From contig NZ_BAABWE010000003.1 in the NCBI RefSeq assembly GCF_040371755.1, positions 124,001 through 188,000 of the forward strand: a DNA stretch of 64,000 nucleotides. Direction: 5' to 3'. Shown here piece by piece: positions 53,598 to 62,629 of the stretch. The notes under the pieces are model-generated. The model saw nothing but the letters and a program-made list of their open reading frames with translations. It was not told the DNA's origin and did no database searches. The DNA is from Bermanella sp040371755 (GTDB lineage Bacteria; Pseudomonadota; Gammaproteobacteria; Pseudomonadales; Oceanobacteraceae). A program made the position numbers and the translations under genes. Position 1 is the stretch's first letter; the number at the start of each line of letters is the position of its first letter.

Positions 53598-56500
53598 ATG
53601 GCTTGGCTATTTACTGTTTTAAGCATTACTCTGCTAATTAGCTCCCAAGCTTTTTCAGCCGCTTGCCCATCATCATCTTCAGCTGAAACCACTGGGGCAA
53701 GTGATGGCAGTAACTGTACCGTTACTGATGGTACAACCGGAACCGTTATTCAACTGAACTTCATAACCGGTTTTGATTCAACCACCCTAATAGAAAACGA
53801 TACTGCAGCACCTACTGCTACTGATACCTACTTTACCAATAATGGCGTTGATCCCGTCAGACAACCCTCAGATGTGGCCACAGATGCCGCAACGCAATCT
53901 AAAGCGAGCGGTAATAACGGCACAACCGTTGGTGCCCAAAGAAAATTAGCATTTATTAAAGCCGCTGAAATTTTAGCGGCTCAAATTACAACAACTGAGC
54001 CTATATTAGTGGATGCTGACTTCACTACATTAGCGTGCAGTGCAGGTGGCGCTACTTTAGGTAGTGCCAGTTCTTCATCTTTTATTCAAAATGCATCGGC
54101 GCCCGCTGGTGCTGTGAATAGTACTTGGTATCCGGTTGGGCTATATAACAGCCTAGATGGTGCTGATAATTACCCTTCCGGTGGCCCGCTAAATGCCAAT
54201 CCAAATACCGTCGACAATGGCGGTAATATTAATGACGATAGTGATGTATTTGCTCGATATAATTCATCTACGGGTAACACTAATTGCTTGGATAGCAGTA
54301 ACGGCTGGTATTACGGTTTTGACGCCCCTCCATCAGAGGTTTACACCAGTCCCGGTGGCGGATATTTTGTTGATGGCAATGGCGACCCCCTTCAAACCAC
54401 ATACATTGGTTTTACAACCGTACTCTTGCATGAAATGCTCCACGGCTTAGGCTTTTCAACCGTTACGGATTCTAGCGGGAATGAGCTGGGTGGGCTAAAT
54501 GACATTTATGCCACCTTCTTAAGAGATAATGCCAATAACCGCAACTGGAGTGATGCAAGCGAATCGGCGACTGATCGCTATAACTCCTCTATAAGCTCAA
54601 CCGGCTTATTATGGACAGGCAGCAATGTAAATACAGCAGCCGTTGGCGTTGTAACAGCAGGCTATCAAGACAACGACTCATCAAGCAGTTTTACCAGCGG
54701 TGACCGCGTGCAAATGTACGCACCCAACCCATTTAATAGTGGCAGCAGCGTCTCCCACTTTGATACCGCTGTTTCCCCCAATGAAATTATGGAACCTCAA
54801 TACACTGCAGGGTCACTCGATTTAGGTTTAGCTATATACTTATTAAAAGACATTGGTTGGACTATTAACGTGGGCAGTAATAGTGCTCCGGTAATGACTG
54901 CCGTTGATCAATCTACCAATGAAGACACGGCCTTAACCATTGATGCCAGTAGTTGGGCCACCGATGCCAACAGCGATACCCTCACTTATTCAGTCAGTTC
55001 AAGCTGTGCAACTAACATTACCTGTTCTATCGATACTGACGGTACCAGTTTTGTCATGACACCCGCCGCTAACCATAATGGCGGCACCCATTCCATTACC
55101 ATCAATGTGAGTGATGGCAATGGCGGCACTGACAGTGATACCTTCAACTTAAATGTAGTTGCTCAGAATGATCCGCCAGCTATTACCGCTGTCGATCAAA
55201 GCACCAATGAAGATACGGCTAAAGTAGTGGATGCCAGTGGCTGGGCAACCGATGTGGATGGCGATACCCTCACTTACTCAGTTAGCTCTAGCTGTGCTAC
55301 CAATATTACCTGTAGCATCAATACGGATGGCACCAATCTAACCATGACACCAGCGGCCAATCACAATGGCGGCACCCATACCATTACCATTAACGTGAGT
55401 GACGGCAACGGCGGCACTGACAGTGATACCTTTAACCTGAATGTGATTGCTCAGAATGATCCGCCAGCCATAACAGCAGTGGACCAAAGCACCAATGAAG
55501 ACACAGCTAAAGTGGTGGATGCCAGTGGCTGGGCCAGCGATATAGATGGTGGCACCTTGGTGTACTCAGTCAACACAAATTGTACGGCCAATATTACCTG
55601 TAGCATTAATAGTGATGGCACAAATCTAACCATGACACCTGCGGCCAATCACAATGGCGGCACCCATACCATTACCATTTTTGTCAATGACAGTAATGGT
55701 GGCGGCGACAATGATACCTTCAACTTAAATGTGGTTGCTCAGAATGATGCTCCTGCATGGTCGAGTATTTCTGATACCACGGTTAATTACTCAACGCCTG
55801 TTGATATTGATCTATCAAGCTACGCATCAGATGTGGATGGCGACTCCCTCACTTACACCGACACAGCTTGCGGCTCGGGTTTAAACTGTAGCATCAGCTC
55901 TAATACCCTAACCCTTACAGCCAGTTCCAATGCCGGAAATACAGTGGTGGTCACCATTCAAGCGGATGATAGTAACGGCGGCCAAACATCGGTGAGCTTC
56001 AATGTAAATATCACAGACACAAACTCGACACCTGTACTGGGAAGCATTGGCAATCAAACTGCACCAATAAATGTGCCGGTAGTAGTGAATTTATCTGCCA
56101 CTGATGCCGATAGCTCAGATACGTTAACGTATTCAAAAACCAGCGACGCAGACGGCGTTGCCACTGTTTCCGGTAGCGCCTTAACGTTATCAAGTTCAGC
56201 CATTGGTAGTTTTAGCGTAACGGTACAAGTGAGCGATGGTAATGGTGGTGTAGATAACGAAACATTCACCTTTGATACCTATGCCGAGCCAAGTATTAGC
56301 TTAGATAGTGCTGAGCTTTCTACTGGGGGATCGGACCCAATCGCTAACTCAGCAACCATCATTGATACCAGTAATTTGGGCAGTACTTATAGTTACGCTC
56401 TGGAATTTGAGGGGGCGAATGCGAGCAACTTACTGGATAATGCAGCTGATTCGTTAACCATTGAAATGCCAACTAGCGGTCAATTTGCAGGGGAATACGT

Positions 56501-57506
56501 CTTAACCTTTACCGATAGCAATACCGGTGAAACTTATGACTTCACCTTCGTTCGCGCCCCTCGTTTGCTACTGTCCGCCACCCAATTATTAGCAAACCAA
56601 GCGGTACAAACCTTAACGATTGAAGGTGGCGCGGCTGGTGAAAGCTTTACTTTGATAAGCAGTGAAACTAATTTGAGTTTTATCGTGGGTGACAGTGACA
56701 GTACTACAACTGTGGCCACTAACGATTCCAACCACTTCAATAAAGCCGAGGCTATATTAGCCGTTAGTAACGTAACTGCCAGTACATCTGTGACCATAGA
56801 CGTTAGCAGTATTTATGAGCCAATATCCAGCAGCGGTGTGACGCTGGAACCTGCTCGCACTCATAATATAAACATCGAAGATACCGCAGGTAATGCTCTG
56901 GCTGAGGCCATACTGGTACTGGATACCACTAACCTTGGCAGCTACAACATTGACAGTGATTATCTTGCAAACTCTAATGGGGCCATAAGCTTAGTATTAC
57001 CACAAGATACTACCGATTACCCTGCCACTGTCAGCTTAAGCGGCTACAGTGATAACAGCATTACATTGGCCCCTTCTAACCTTACGCAAACCGTGATACT
57101 TGATGAAATTATCAACCCTATGCGCTTAACCGGTGAGATTAGTGCCACTGGAAATTTAAGTTTTGCCAGCGAATTACCAGAGGTCACCATCACACTTGAT
57201 GATGGCTCAGAGGTAAGCTTAACCGTAACCCAAGTATCTGATACGGTGGCCGAATTTGATCATACACATAATCTAGCACTTGGTTCCGTTACTCAATTGA
57301 GTGTGAGCCACTCTCAAGGCATTGGTGTCATCTTCAATATCAATACCAGCGGCAATCTAAACTTTGAGATATTTTTAGATTCCAGTACTCAAACTATTAC
57401 TAACGAGCCAACCAAAGTTGGATCCAGTGGCGGTACTCTTGGGTATTGGTTGGCTGTACTAGTACTGTTTAGCTTAAGACGAAGCAAGGACATCAATCAC
57501 CGGTAA
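53598..57506 (+). CDS. Large secreted zincin with cadherin-like repeats and GlyGly-CTERM tail
   Basis: A 1302-residue exported protein. After a signal peptide (MAWLFTVLSITLLISSQAFS) comes a zinc-protease domain with HEMLHGLGF (two His and the Glu) and a distal SHFDTAVSPNEIMEP, matching the later His and Met-turn of leishmanolysin-type metzincins. Three nearly identical 96-residue cadherin-like units (from about residue 430) and two further beta domains follow, then PLAV-like strands. The end, SSGGTLGYWLAVLVLFSLRR, is a GlyGly-CTERM sorting signal for rhombosortase. Small gene 52940-53395 precedes it by 202 bases. Confidence 0.85.
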   Translation: MAWLFTVLSITLLISSQAFSAACPSSSSAETTGASDGSNCTVTDGTTGTVIQLNFITGFDSTTLIENDTAAPTATDTYFTNNGVDPVRQPSDVATDAATQSKASGNNGTTVGAQRKLAFIKAAEILAAQITTTEPILVDADFTTLACSAGGATLGSASSSSFIQNASAPAGAVNSTWYPVGLYNSLDGADNYPSGGPLNANPNTVDNGGNINDDSDVFARYNSSTGNTNCLDSSNGWYYGFDAPPSEVYTSPGGGYFVDGNGDPLQTTYIGFTTVLLHEMLHGLGFSTVTDSSGNELGGLNDIYATFLRDNANNRNWSDASESATDRYNSSISSTGLLWTGSNVNTAAVGVVTAGYQDNDSSSSFTSGDRVQMYAPNPFNSGSSVSHFDTAVSPNEIMEPQYTAGSLDLGLAIYLLKDIGWTINVGSNSAPVMTAVDQSTNEDTALTIDASSWATDANSDTLTYSVSSSCATNITCSIDTDGTSFVMTPAANHNGGTHSITINVSDGNGGTDSDTFNLNVVAQNDPPAITAVDQSTNEDTAKVVDASGWATDVDGDTLTYSVSSSCATNITCSINTDGTNLTMTPAANHNGGTHTITINVSDGNGGTDSDTFNLNVIAQNDPPAITAVDQSTNEDTAKVVDASGWASDIDGGTLVYSVNTNCTANITCSINSDGTNLTMTPAANHNGGTHTITIFVNDSNGGGDNDTFNLNVVAQNDAPAWSSISDTTVNYSTPVDIDLSSYASDVDGDSLTYTDTACGSGLNCSISSNTLTLTASSNAGNTVVVTIQADDSNGGQTSVSFNVNITDTNSTPVLGSIGNQTAPINVPVVVNLSATDADSSDTLTYSKTSDADGVATVSGSALTLSSSAIGSFSVTVQVSDGNGGVDNETFTFDTYAEPSISLDSAELSTGGSDPIANSATIIDTSNLGSTYSYALEFEGANASNLLDNAADSLTIEMPTSGQFAGEYVLTFTDSNTGETYDFTFVRAPRLLLSATQLLANQAVQTLTIEGGAAGESFTLISSETNLSFIVGDSDSTTTVATNDSNHFNKAEAILAVSNVTASTSVTIDVSSIYEPISSSGVTLEPARTHNINIEDTAGNALAEAILVLDTTNLGSYNIDSDYLANSNGAISLVLPQDTTDYPATVSLSGYSDNSITLAPSNLTQTVILDEIINPMRLTGEISATGNLSFASELPEVTITLDDGSEVSLTVTQVSDTVAEFDHTHNLALGSVTQLSVSHSQGIGVIFNINTSGNLNFEIFLDSSTQTITNEPTKVGSSGGTLGYWLAVLVLFSLRRSKDINHR
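54887..55750 (+). repeat. Three tandem 288-bp repeats inside the zincin gene
   Basis: GCTCAGAATG recurs at 55161, 55449 and 55737, exactly 288 bp (96 codons) apart. Units carry TAVDQSTNEDTA, TCSI-TDG, MTPAANHNGGTH and SDGNGGTDSDTFNLNV. Near identity at the DNA level indicates recent duplication or gene conversion. Confidence 0.9.
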
Positions 57507-57511
57507 ATGAT

Positions 57512-57543
57512 AATAAAAACGCCTCTTTTGAGGCATTTTTATT
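57512..57543 (+). terminator. Terminator of zincin module 1
   Basis: AATAAAAA-GCCTC and GAGGC-TTTTTATT arms with a TTTT loop and one A/C mismatch, followed by a T-rich run. It separates the two zincin modules. Confidence 0.82.
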
Positions 57544-57614
57544 ATTTTGAGACTTAAAAGGTGTTTATACTAAGGCAATATAATTAGACTGGAGACCAAC
57601 CTAAAGGGAACACT

Positions 57615-58052
57615 ATGAAAATCGGTATTTTAATTATTATTGTGTTAATGGCTGCGTATTGGTTGTTTCAGTCTAACCAAGCTAAATTAGTGGCACCAAT
57701 CACTTCAAACAAAGCAATCTTGACTACAGATCAGCCGTTAGATGATCAGGCAAATACACCCAAGCAAGCACCAATCGTGTCCGCAGGTTTAAAGGATACA
57801 GCCACTCAAAAACATGTTAATACTACCGTAAACAATGATGATTCTATTAGCCCTGAAATCAAACAAGCGGTTAAAGAAAAACTATTGCATAACGCTCCTT
57901 TGAATATATCTAAAGATGCCAAAGGTAGAACGATTCTTCGCCATGAAAAACGCGTCACTCATATGCCAGTAGCAATGAAACAGGCCGATGGCAGTGTTAT
58001 CATAAAAGAATACACACACATAAAAGATTCAGAAGCAGATATAGCACCATGA
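57615..58052 (+). CDS. Membrane-anchored small partner protein of zincin module 2
   Basis: Paralog of the protein at 52940. A 145-residue protein with an N-terminal anchor (residues 2-20), a variable linker, and a C-terminal SPEIKQAVKEKLL...TRMPVA-like HMPVAMKQADGSVIIKEYTHI. Its stop codon TGA overlaps the ATG of the zincin gene by 4 bases (ATGA), so the two are translated together. This tight coupling strengthens the case for a functional pair. The function is unknown. Confidence 0.72.
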   Translation: MKIGILIIIVLMAAYWLFQSNQAKLVAPITSNKAILTTDQPLDDQANTPKQAPIVSAGLKDTATQKHVNTTVNNDDSISPEIKQAVKEKLLHNAPLNISKDAKGRTILRHEKRVTHMPVAMKQADGSVIIKEYTHIKDSEADIAP

Positions 58053-60127
58053 AGTTTATAATCCCCTCAATTCGTCTTACACTTGGTGTGTTACTGAGTT
58101 TCCACGTCTCTGTTTCTTCTGCCGTTAATTGCCCAAGCAGTAGCGCAAATATTAACAGTATTGCTAGTTGTACCGTGATTGGCGAGCATTCCAATGTTGC
58201 ATTAAATTTTGCCAGTGGTTTTGATTCATCAAAAAGTGTTGAGCCTATTGATGGAAACAACGGTATCACTCAAGGTGAGCAACGCCGTCTTGCGTTTATT
58301 AAAGCCGCTGAAATCCTCGCCAATCAAATTCACTCCCCTGTTACCATTGAAGTAAATGCCCGTTTTTCAAGTTTAGAATGCGATATAAATTCAGCAGTTT
58401 TAGGCAGTGCAGGTGCATCAACCAGTGTTGCGTTTGAACCTTCTGATAATGTGGTCGGTGCGGAAATAGATACATTTTATCCAGTTGCTTTAGCCAATGC
58501 GCTTATCGGTTTTGACATAGTAACCGACGAGCCTGATATTTATGCAGACTTTAACTCAAACCTAGGTGATCTTTCGTGTTTACAAGATGCGGGTTGGTAT
58601 TACGGTTACGCCGATGCGCCGGGATTTGAAACTGGTTTTTTGTCGGTGTTATTGCACGAGATTCTACACGGCTTAGGTTTTGCTTCGCTAATTAATCCGT
58701 CATCCGGCGCAAAACCAACAGATAACCTTGGAAACCCATTAGATGACATTTACTCCAATTTTTTATTTGATGCTTCACTGAATGACACGTGGAATGACTT
58801 AAATAACTCACAACGTGTTAACTCTGCGGTGGGAGATCAACTCTTTTGGAACGGATCACAAACCAATACACAAGCCATTGGCACATTAGACTCTGGCTTT
58901 TTAGATGCAGACTCATCGGGGACGTTTACCTCTGGCGACAAAATTAAAATGCATGCACCATCAGAGTTAGCTCTCGGGTCTAGTGTTAGCCACTTTGACA
59001 TAGGTGTTTCACCAGATGAACTGATGGAACCCAATCTTACGGATATCGGCTGTCAAACGGGTTTAGCACTCAATGTATTACAGGACCTTGGCTGGGGTGT
59101 TACTTCAAGCAGCTCGCAAGACTTTCATTTAAATATATTTTGCCAGTCAATTAATGATGGCGACACTTATGAAAGTTTTGACTCAAGCAGTAACATTGTG
59201 ATCAATTTTGAAAACAATGAAACGTCCCCCTCTTATTCCCTAAGCTATAAAGGCAGCGATGTAACAGACGATTTAGTGAGTCCAACTACCGGAGGTATTG
59301 CCATTAGCCTTCCGAGCACGGGGGAATTTGCTGGAGAGTACACCTTAACTGTGAGTAATGGCGCTAATCCTGATATTGAAATCACCATAGTGCGTCAATT
59401 GGATATTCAGTTCTCATCTGCTGCATTACTAAGTGGTGTTGATTACACATTAACTGTTCGCGGTGGTGCAGCAAATTCGGTTTATACATTAAGCACTGAT
59501 CCTGGTGATGCCATTACCTTTTTTGACAACCAAGATTTACCTATTAGCTCTATTACCGCACAAAATAATGCTGAGGATTTCAACCCCGCCCATTCAAATA
59601 TTACCGCTACACCTGTTCTTGAAACAACTAGCGTATTAACAACCGTTGGCTCACAAAGTAATACATACAACTCTGTTGAAAGTAACATAGAGGTGTACCC
59701 TTCTGTTTCTCAGTCATTTAATGTTATTGATACATCAGGTATGGCCATCGGTGATGTAAATGTCGAGCTCAGCAGCAACTCATTAGCCAGTGATTTAGGT
59801 TTAGAGCTTGAATACACCACCGACGAACAAGGTCAGTTAACTGTTTTACTGCCCGATTCAAGCAGTAACTTCACATTTATCTTTTCTAAAACGGGCTTTA
59901 ACGACAAGTATTGGTATGTCTCTAACTTAGATCTAACTCATGACGTTACTCTGCAAGAATCAAATACAACAGAAGAAGAAGAAACGCCAGAAGAAAATGT
60001 CATCATTGAGGATTCTAATAAATCAGGTGGCAGCAGTAGCGGTTTTGGTAGTTTGTCTGTTTTATGGTTGTTGCTTTGGGGCTTTATCATTTACCCCATG
60101 TCTATATTTAGACGTAACTTATTTTAA
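58049..60127 (+). CDS. Secreted zincin with GlyGly-CTERM-like tail, paralog of module 1
   Basis: A 692-residue exported protein with a signal peptide (MKFIIPSIRLTLGVLLSFHV). It shares the module 1 catalytic layout: HEILHGLGF and SHFDIGVSPDELMEP, plus EQRRLAFIKAAEILANQI before them. It lacks the three cadherin-like repeats, having shorter beta domains instead. The end GGSSSGFGSLSVLWLLLWGF plus FRRNLF is GlyGly-CTERM-like. Coupled by ATGA to the small gene upstream. Likely role is extracellular or surface proteolysis; the substrate is unknown. Confidence 0.85.
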   Translation: MKFIIPSIRLTLGVLLSFHVSVSSAVNCPSSSANINSIASCTVIGEHSNVALNFASGFDSSKSVEPIDGNNGITQGEQRRLAFIKAAEILANQIHSPVTIEVNARFSSLECDINSAVLGSAGASTSVAFEPSDNVVGAEIDTFYPVALANALIGFDIVTDEPDIYADFNSNLGDLSCLQDAGWYYGYADAPGFETGFLSVLLHEILHGLGFASLINPSSGAKPTDNLGNPLDDIYSNFLFDASLNDTWNDLNNSQRVNSAVGDQLFWNGSQTNTQAIGTLDSGFLDADSSGTFTSGDKIKMHAPSELALGSSVSHFDIGVSPDELMEPNLTDIGCQTGLALNVLQDLGWGVTSSSSQDFHLNIFCQSINDGDTYESFDSSSNIVINFENNETSPSYSLSYKGSDVTDDLVSPTTGGIAISLPSTGEFAGEYTLTVSNGANPDIEITIVRQLDIQFSSAALLSGVDYTLTVRGGAANSVYTLSTDPGDAITFFDNQDLPISSITAQNNAEDFNPAHSNITATPVLETTSVLTTVGSQSNTYNSVESNIEVYPSVSQSFNVIDTSGMAIGDVNVELSSNSLASDLGLELEYTTDEQGQLTVLLPDSSSNFTFIFSKTGFNDKYWYVSNLDLTHDVTLQESNTTEEEETPEENVIIEDSNKSGGSSSGFGSLSVLWLLLWGFIIYPMSIFRRNLF

Positions 60128-60152
60128 TATGACGTGATACGAATGATGCACA

Positions 60153-60179
60153 AAAAAGCCACCTCTAGGGTGGCTTTTT
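60153..60179. terminator. Bidirectional terminator
   Basis: AAAAAGCCACC and GGTGGCTTTTT arms with a 5-base loop, between the zincin and FKBP genes, with T-runs on both strands. Confidence 0.87.
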
Positions 60180-60193
60180 GATTTTCTATGCAG

Positions 60194-60805
60194 TTATAGA
60201 ACGTTCAATAATTCTACTTCAAATACAAGAGCGCTGTGTGGAGGAATGGCACCTTGGCTTCCTTGTGGACCGTAAGCTAGGTCACTAGGAATGTATAAAC
60301 GCCATTTTGAACCTTCCTTCATAAGCTGTAATGCTTCAGTCCAGCCAGCAATTACACCGCCTACTGGGAATTCAGCTGGCTGGCCGCGATCTACTGAGCT
60401 ATCAAATACACGACCATCAATGAACGTACCGTGGTAATGAGTACGTACAGTAGACTCACGGGTAGGCTGTGCGCCTTCGCCTTCTGTGATGATTTCATAC
60501 TGAAGACCGCTTTCTAATGTGATAATACCTTCTTTTTTAGCGTTTTCAGCCAAGAAGTCTTCACCCACTTGTTTAGCCGCTTGTGCTGCTTGCTCTTGAG
60601 CCGCTTGCATTTCAGTTTGAATGACTTGATAAGCTTCTTCAATTTGCTCTTGAGACAATGGCATTTCAGCATTGGCGCTAGAATCTTGAATACCTTTTAA
60701 TACGTTATCTAGTAAAAAACCTTCAAACTGATTGCCTTTAAGCTGGTCGCCAACTTGACGACCAATCAGGTAGCTTACTTTTTCAGCAGGTGTATCTAAT
60801 TTCAT
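60194..60805 (-). CDS. fklB: FKBP-type peptidyl-prolyl isomerase, FklB-like
   Basis: A 203-residue protein with an N-terminal dimerisation helix region (residues 1-85, rich in Gln/Glu/Ala) and a C-terminal FKBP domain (GLQYEIITEGEGAQPTREST ... FDSSVDRGQPAEFPVGGVIAGW, then IPSDLAYGPQGSQGAIPPHSAL). No signal peptide is present, so it is cytoplasmic, as FklB (FKBP22). It speeds proline isomerisation in folding. GGAA lies 5 bases before ATG 60805. Confidence 0.88.
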   Translation of the reverse strand: MKLDTPAEKVSYLIGRQVGDQLKGNQFEGFLLDNVLKGIQDSSANAEMPLSQEQIEEAYQVIQTEMQAAQEQAAQAAKQVGEDFLAENAKKEGIITLESGLQYEIITEGEGAQPTRESTVRTHYHGTFIDGRVFDSSVDRGQPAEFPVGGVIAGWTEALQLMKEGSKWRLYIPSDLAYGPQGSQGAIPPHSALVFEVELLNVL

Positions 60806-60905
60806 AACATTTCCAAATATTCACCAAACGGTGAGAGTGAATTCGCGCGGCATTTTATCACATACACACAGAAACTTCAGGCCCAAGGGCAATGTATACT
60901 ATGTA

Positions 60906-61655
60906 TTAACCGACTATCAGTTTAATACCGACAATCAATGTAATAACTTCATAAACCCGTTTTATCCAGCCTGAGCCCATTTTGATGGCAAGATGTGCAC
61001 CTACAAAACCGCCTACTAATGAGCCCAGAACCAATGCCGCTAACCAATCCCACTGTATTTGAGCAATAAATCCCATGGTGAGTGCGCCACTGGCATTCCA
61101 AAATAAACCCACCGCAATCAGCGTGTGGCCCACCGCCTGTTTGTAATTAAGGCCGAACCATTTCACTAACCACATGGTGGCAAATAACCCGGTACCCGCT
61201 GACAGCGCCCCATTAGCAAATCCAATCACCGCCAAACCAACCCCTCCCAGAATTAGCCCAGAAAGGTCTCTATTTTTATGGCTTGGCTCTAAACCTAAGT
61301 TAGGTTTAAACAAAGAATAAAGGCTTAGGCCAAGTGTCATAATACCCAGCGCAATTTCTGCGTATCGATCATTTACGCCTATGATGATGTAAGCCCCTAA
61401 CACCACACCGGGAATGCCACTGGCCAGCATGAATAAGTTTAAGCGCCAGCTTGTATGCCCCTCTTTAACATTACGAATGGTTGCGCCTAAACCCAAGGCT
61501 ACCGTTGCTACTTTATGGGTAGCTAGAGCCACTGAAAATGGCAATCCCATAAATATCAGCACAGGTAATTGAATCAACCCCGCTCCACCACCTGCAAACG
61601 CAGAGAAAATATTGGCCACGGTACTGATCAAAAACAGTATAATCTGGTCTAACAT
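60906..61655 (-). CDS. TauE/SafE-family transporter
   Basis: A 249-residue membrane protein with about eight hydrophobic segments. AFAGGGAGLIQLPVLIFMGL and the second GALSAGTGLFATMWLVKWFGL half-repeats give the two-domain TauE/SafE pattern (sulfite, taurine or other organic anion export). Substrate unknown. It is divergent from the glutaredoxin-like gene, 33 bases apart. Confidence 0.82.
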   Translation of the reverse strand: MLDQIILFLISTVANIFSAFAGGGAGLIQLPVLIFMGLPFSVALATHKVATVALGLGATIRNVKEGHTSWRLNLFMLASGIPGVVLGAYIIIGVNDRYAEIALGIMTLGLSLYSLFKPNLGLEPSHKNRDLSGLILGGVGLAVIGFANGALSAGTGLFATMWLVKWFGLNYKQAVGHTLIAVGLFWNASGALTMGFIAQIQWDWLAALVLGSLVGGFVGAHLAIKMGSGWIKRVYEVITLIVGIKLIVG

Positions 61656-61688
61656 TTAATATTCACTATTCATGGAGCCGTCAAACGT

Positions 61689-61937
61689 ATGTCGTCTTAT
61701 GCCCTGTATTACTACGATCAATGCCCGTTTTGTCAGATGGTATTAAGAGAAATAAACAAGCTTCCTTTAGACATTGAATTAAAAAACACCTTAACTGCCC
61801 CGCAAAATCGTCAAGATTTAATTCAGGGCGGTGGTCGCGGTACCGTGCCTTGCTTGAGAATCACTAACACCGATAATCAAGTACAATGGATGTACGAATC
61901 CAGAGACATTATCCAGTACTTGAAGTCTCAAGCTTAG
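61689..61937 (+). CDS. Glutaredoxin-like protein
   Basis: An 82-residue thioredoxin fold with CPFC (YDQCPFCQMVLRE, residues 11-23), cis-Pro loop GRGTVPCLRI and MYESRDIIQYL (Glu-Ser glutathione contact). Probably a glutathione-dependent disulfide reductase. Its 3' end overlaps the convergent ribE gene by 4 bases. Confidence 0.85.
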   Translation: MSSYALYYYDQCPFCQMVLREINKLPLDIELKNTLTAPQNRQDLIQGGGRGTVPCLRITNTDNQVQWMYESRDIIQYLKSQA

Positions 61938-62548
61938 GCTAGGTTCTTCTGCTTAAGTAGACGCTCAACCGTTTCAACCACGGCTTGCGTATGGCTATCA
62001 ATTTCTAAATTAATAGCATCACCTACTTTGACATCTTGATAGGTCGTGACATTTAAAGTCTCAGGGATGAGATACACACAAAAGCGATCTTCTTTCACTT
62101 GTGCAATAGTGAGGCTGCACCCATTTAACCCGATATAGCCTTTATCAAAAATATAAGGTTTATGGGTGTCGGTTAGTTCAAACCAGACAATACAATTGTT
62201 TTCTGGACGTTCTATTTCTACCACTTTAACCAAACCATGAACATGACCACTTAGTTGATGACCACCAATGTCGTCCCCAAACTTAGCGGCTCGTTCCACA
62301 TTCACCCGAGTTCCAACATCTAAATATTGTAAATTGGTTAAATTAAGACTGGCCAACATCACATCAAAAGTAACCTGACACTGAGTGATACTAGTAACGG
62401 TTAAACAAGTGCCATTTAAAGCGATACTAGCGCCAATGCTCAACCCAGAAATTAAGCTTTCTGGCAAGGTTAAGCTCAACGTCCATAAACCTGACTTTTT
62501 TTCAATTTTATCGACTTTTACGGCCGAATGAACGATTCCAGTAAACAT
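61934..62548 (-). CDS. ribE: Riboflavin synthase alpha chain
   Basis: Dismutates two 6,7-dimethyl-8-ribityllumazines to riboflavin. The 204-residue protein has the diagnostic MFTGIV start, the first-half LNGTCLTV, NVERAAKFGDDIGGHQLSGHV, and the duplicated second half LNGCSLTI with CVYLIPETLNVTT, the standard barrel pair. It stands alone, away from the rest of the rib operon. Its 3' end overlaps the glutaredoxin gene. Confidence 0.95.
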   Translation of the reverse strand: MFTGIVHSAVKVDKIEKKSGLWTLSLTLPESLISGLSIGASIALNGTCLTVTSITQCQVTFDVMLASLNLTNLQYLDVGTRVNVERAAKFGDDIGGHQLSGHVHGLVKVVEIERPENNCIVWFELTDTHKPYIFDKGYIGLNGCSLTIAQVKEDRFCVYLIPETLNVTTYQDVKVGDAINLEIDSHTQAVVETVERLLKQKNLA

Positions 62549-62629
62549 AGGTAAAATCCCAATTAAATAGGCTTATTATGAACTATACTAACGAGAGTTT
62601 CTTAAGAATCTTTTGATGATAAGCGCCTA

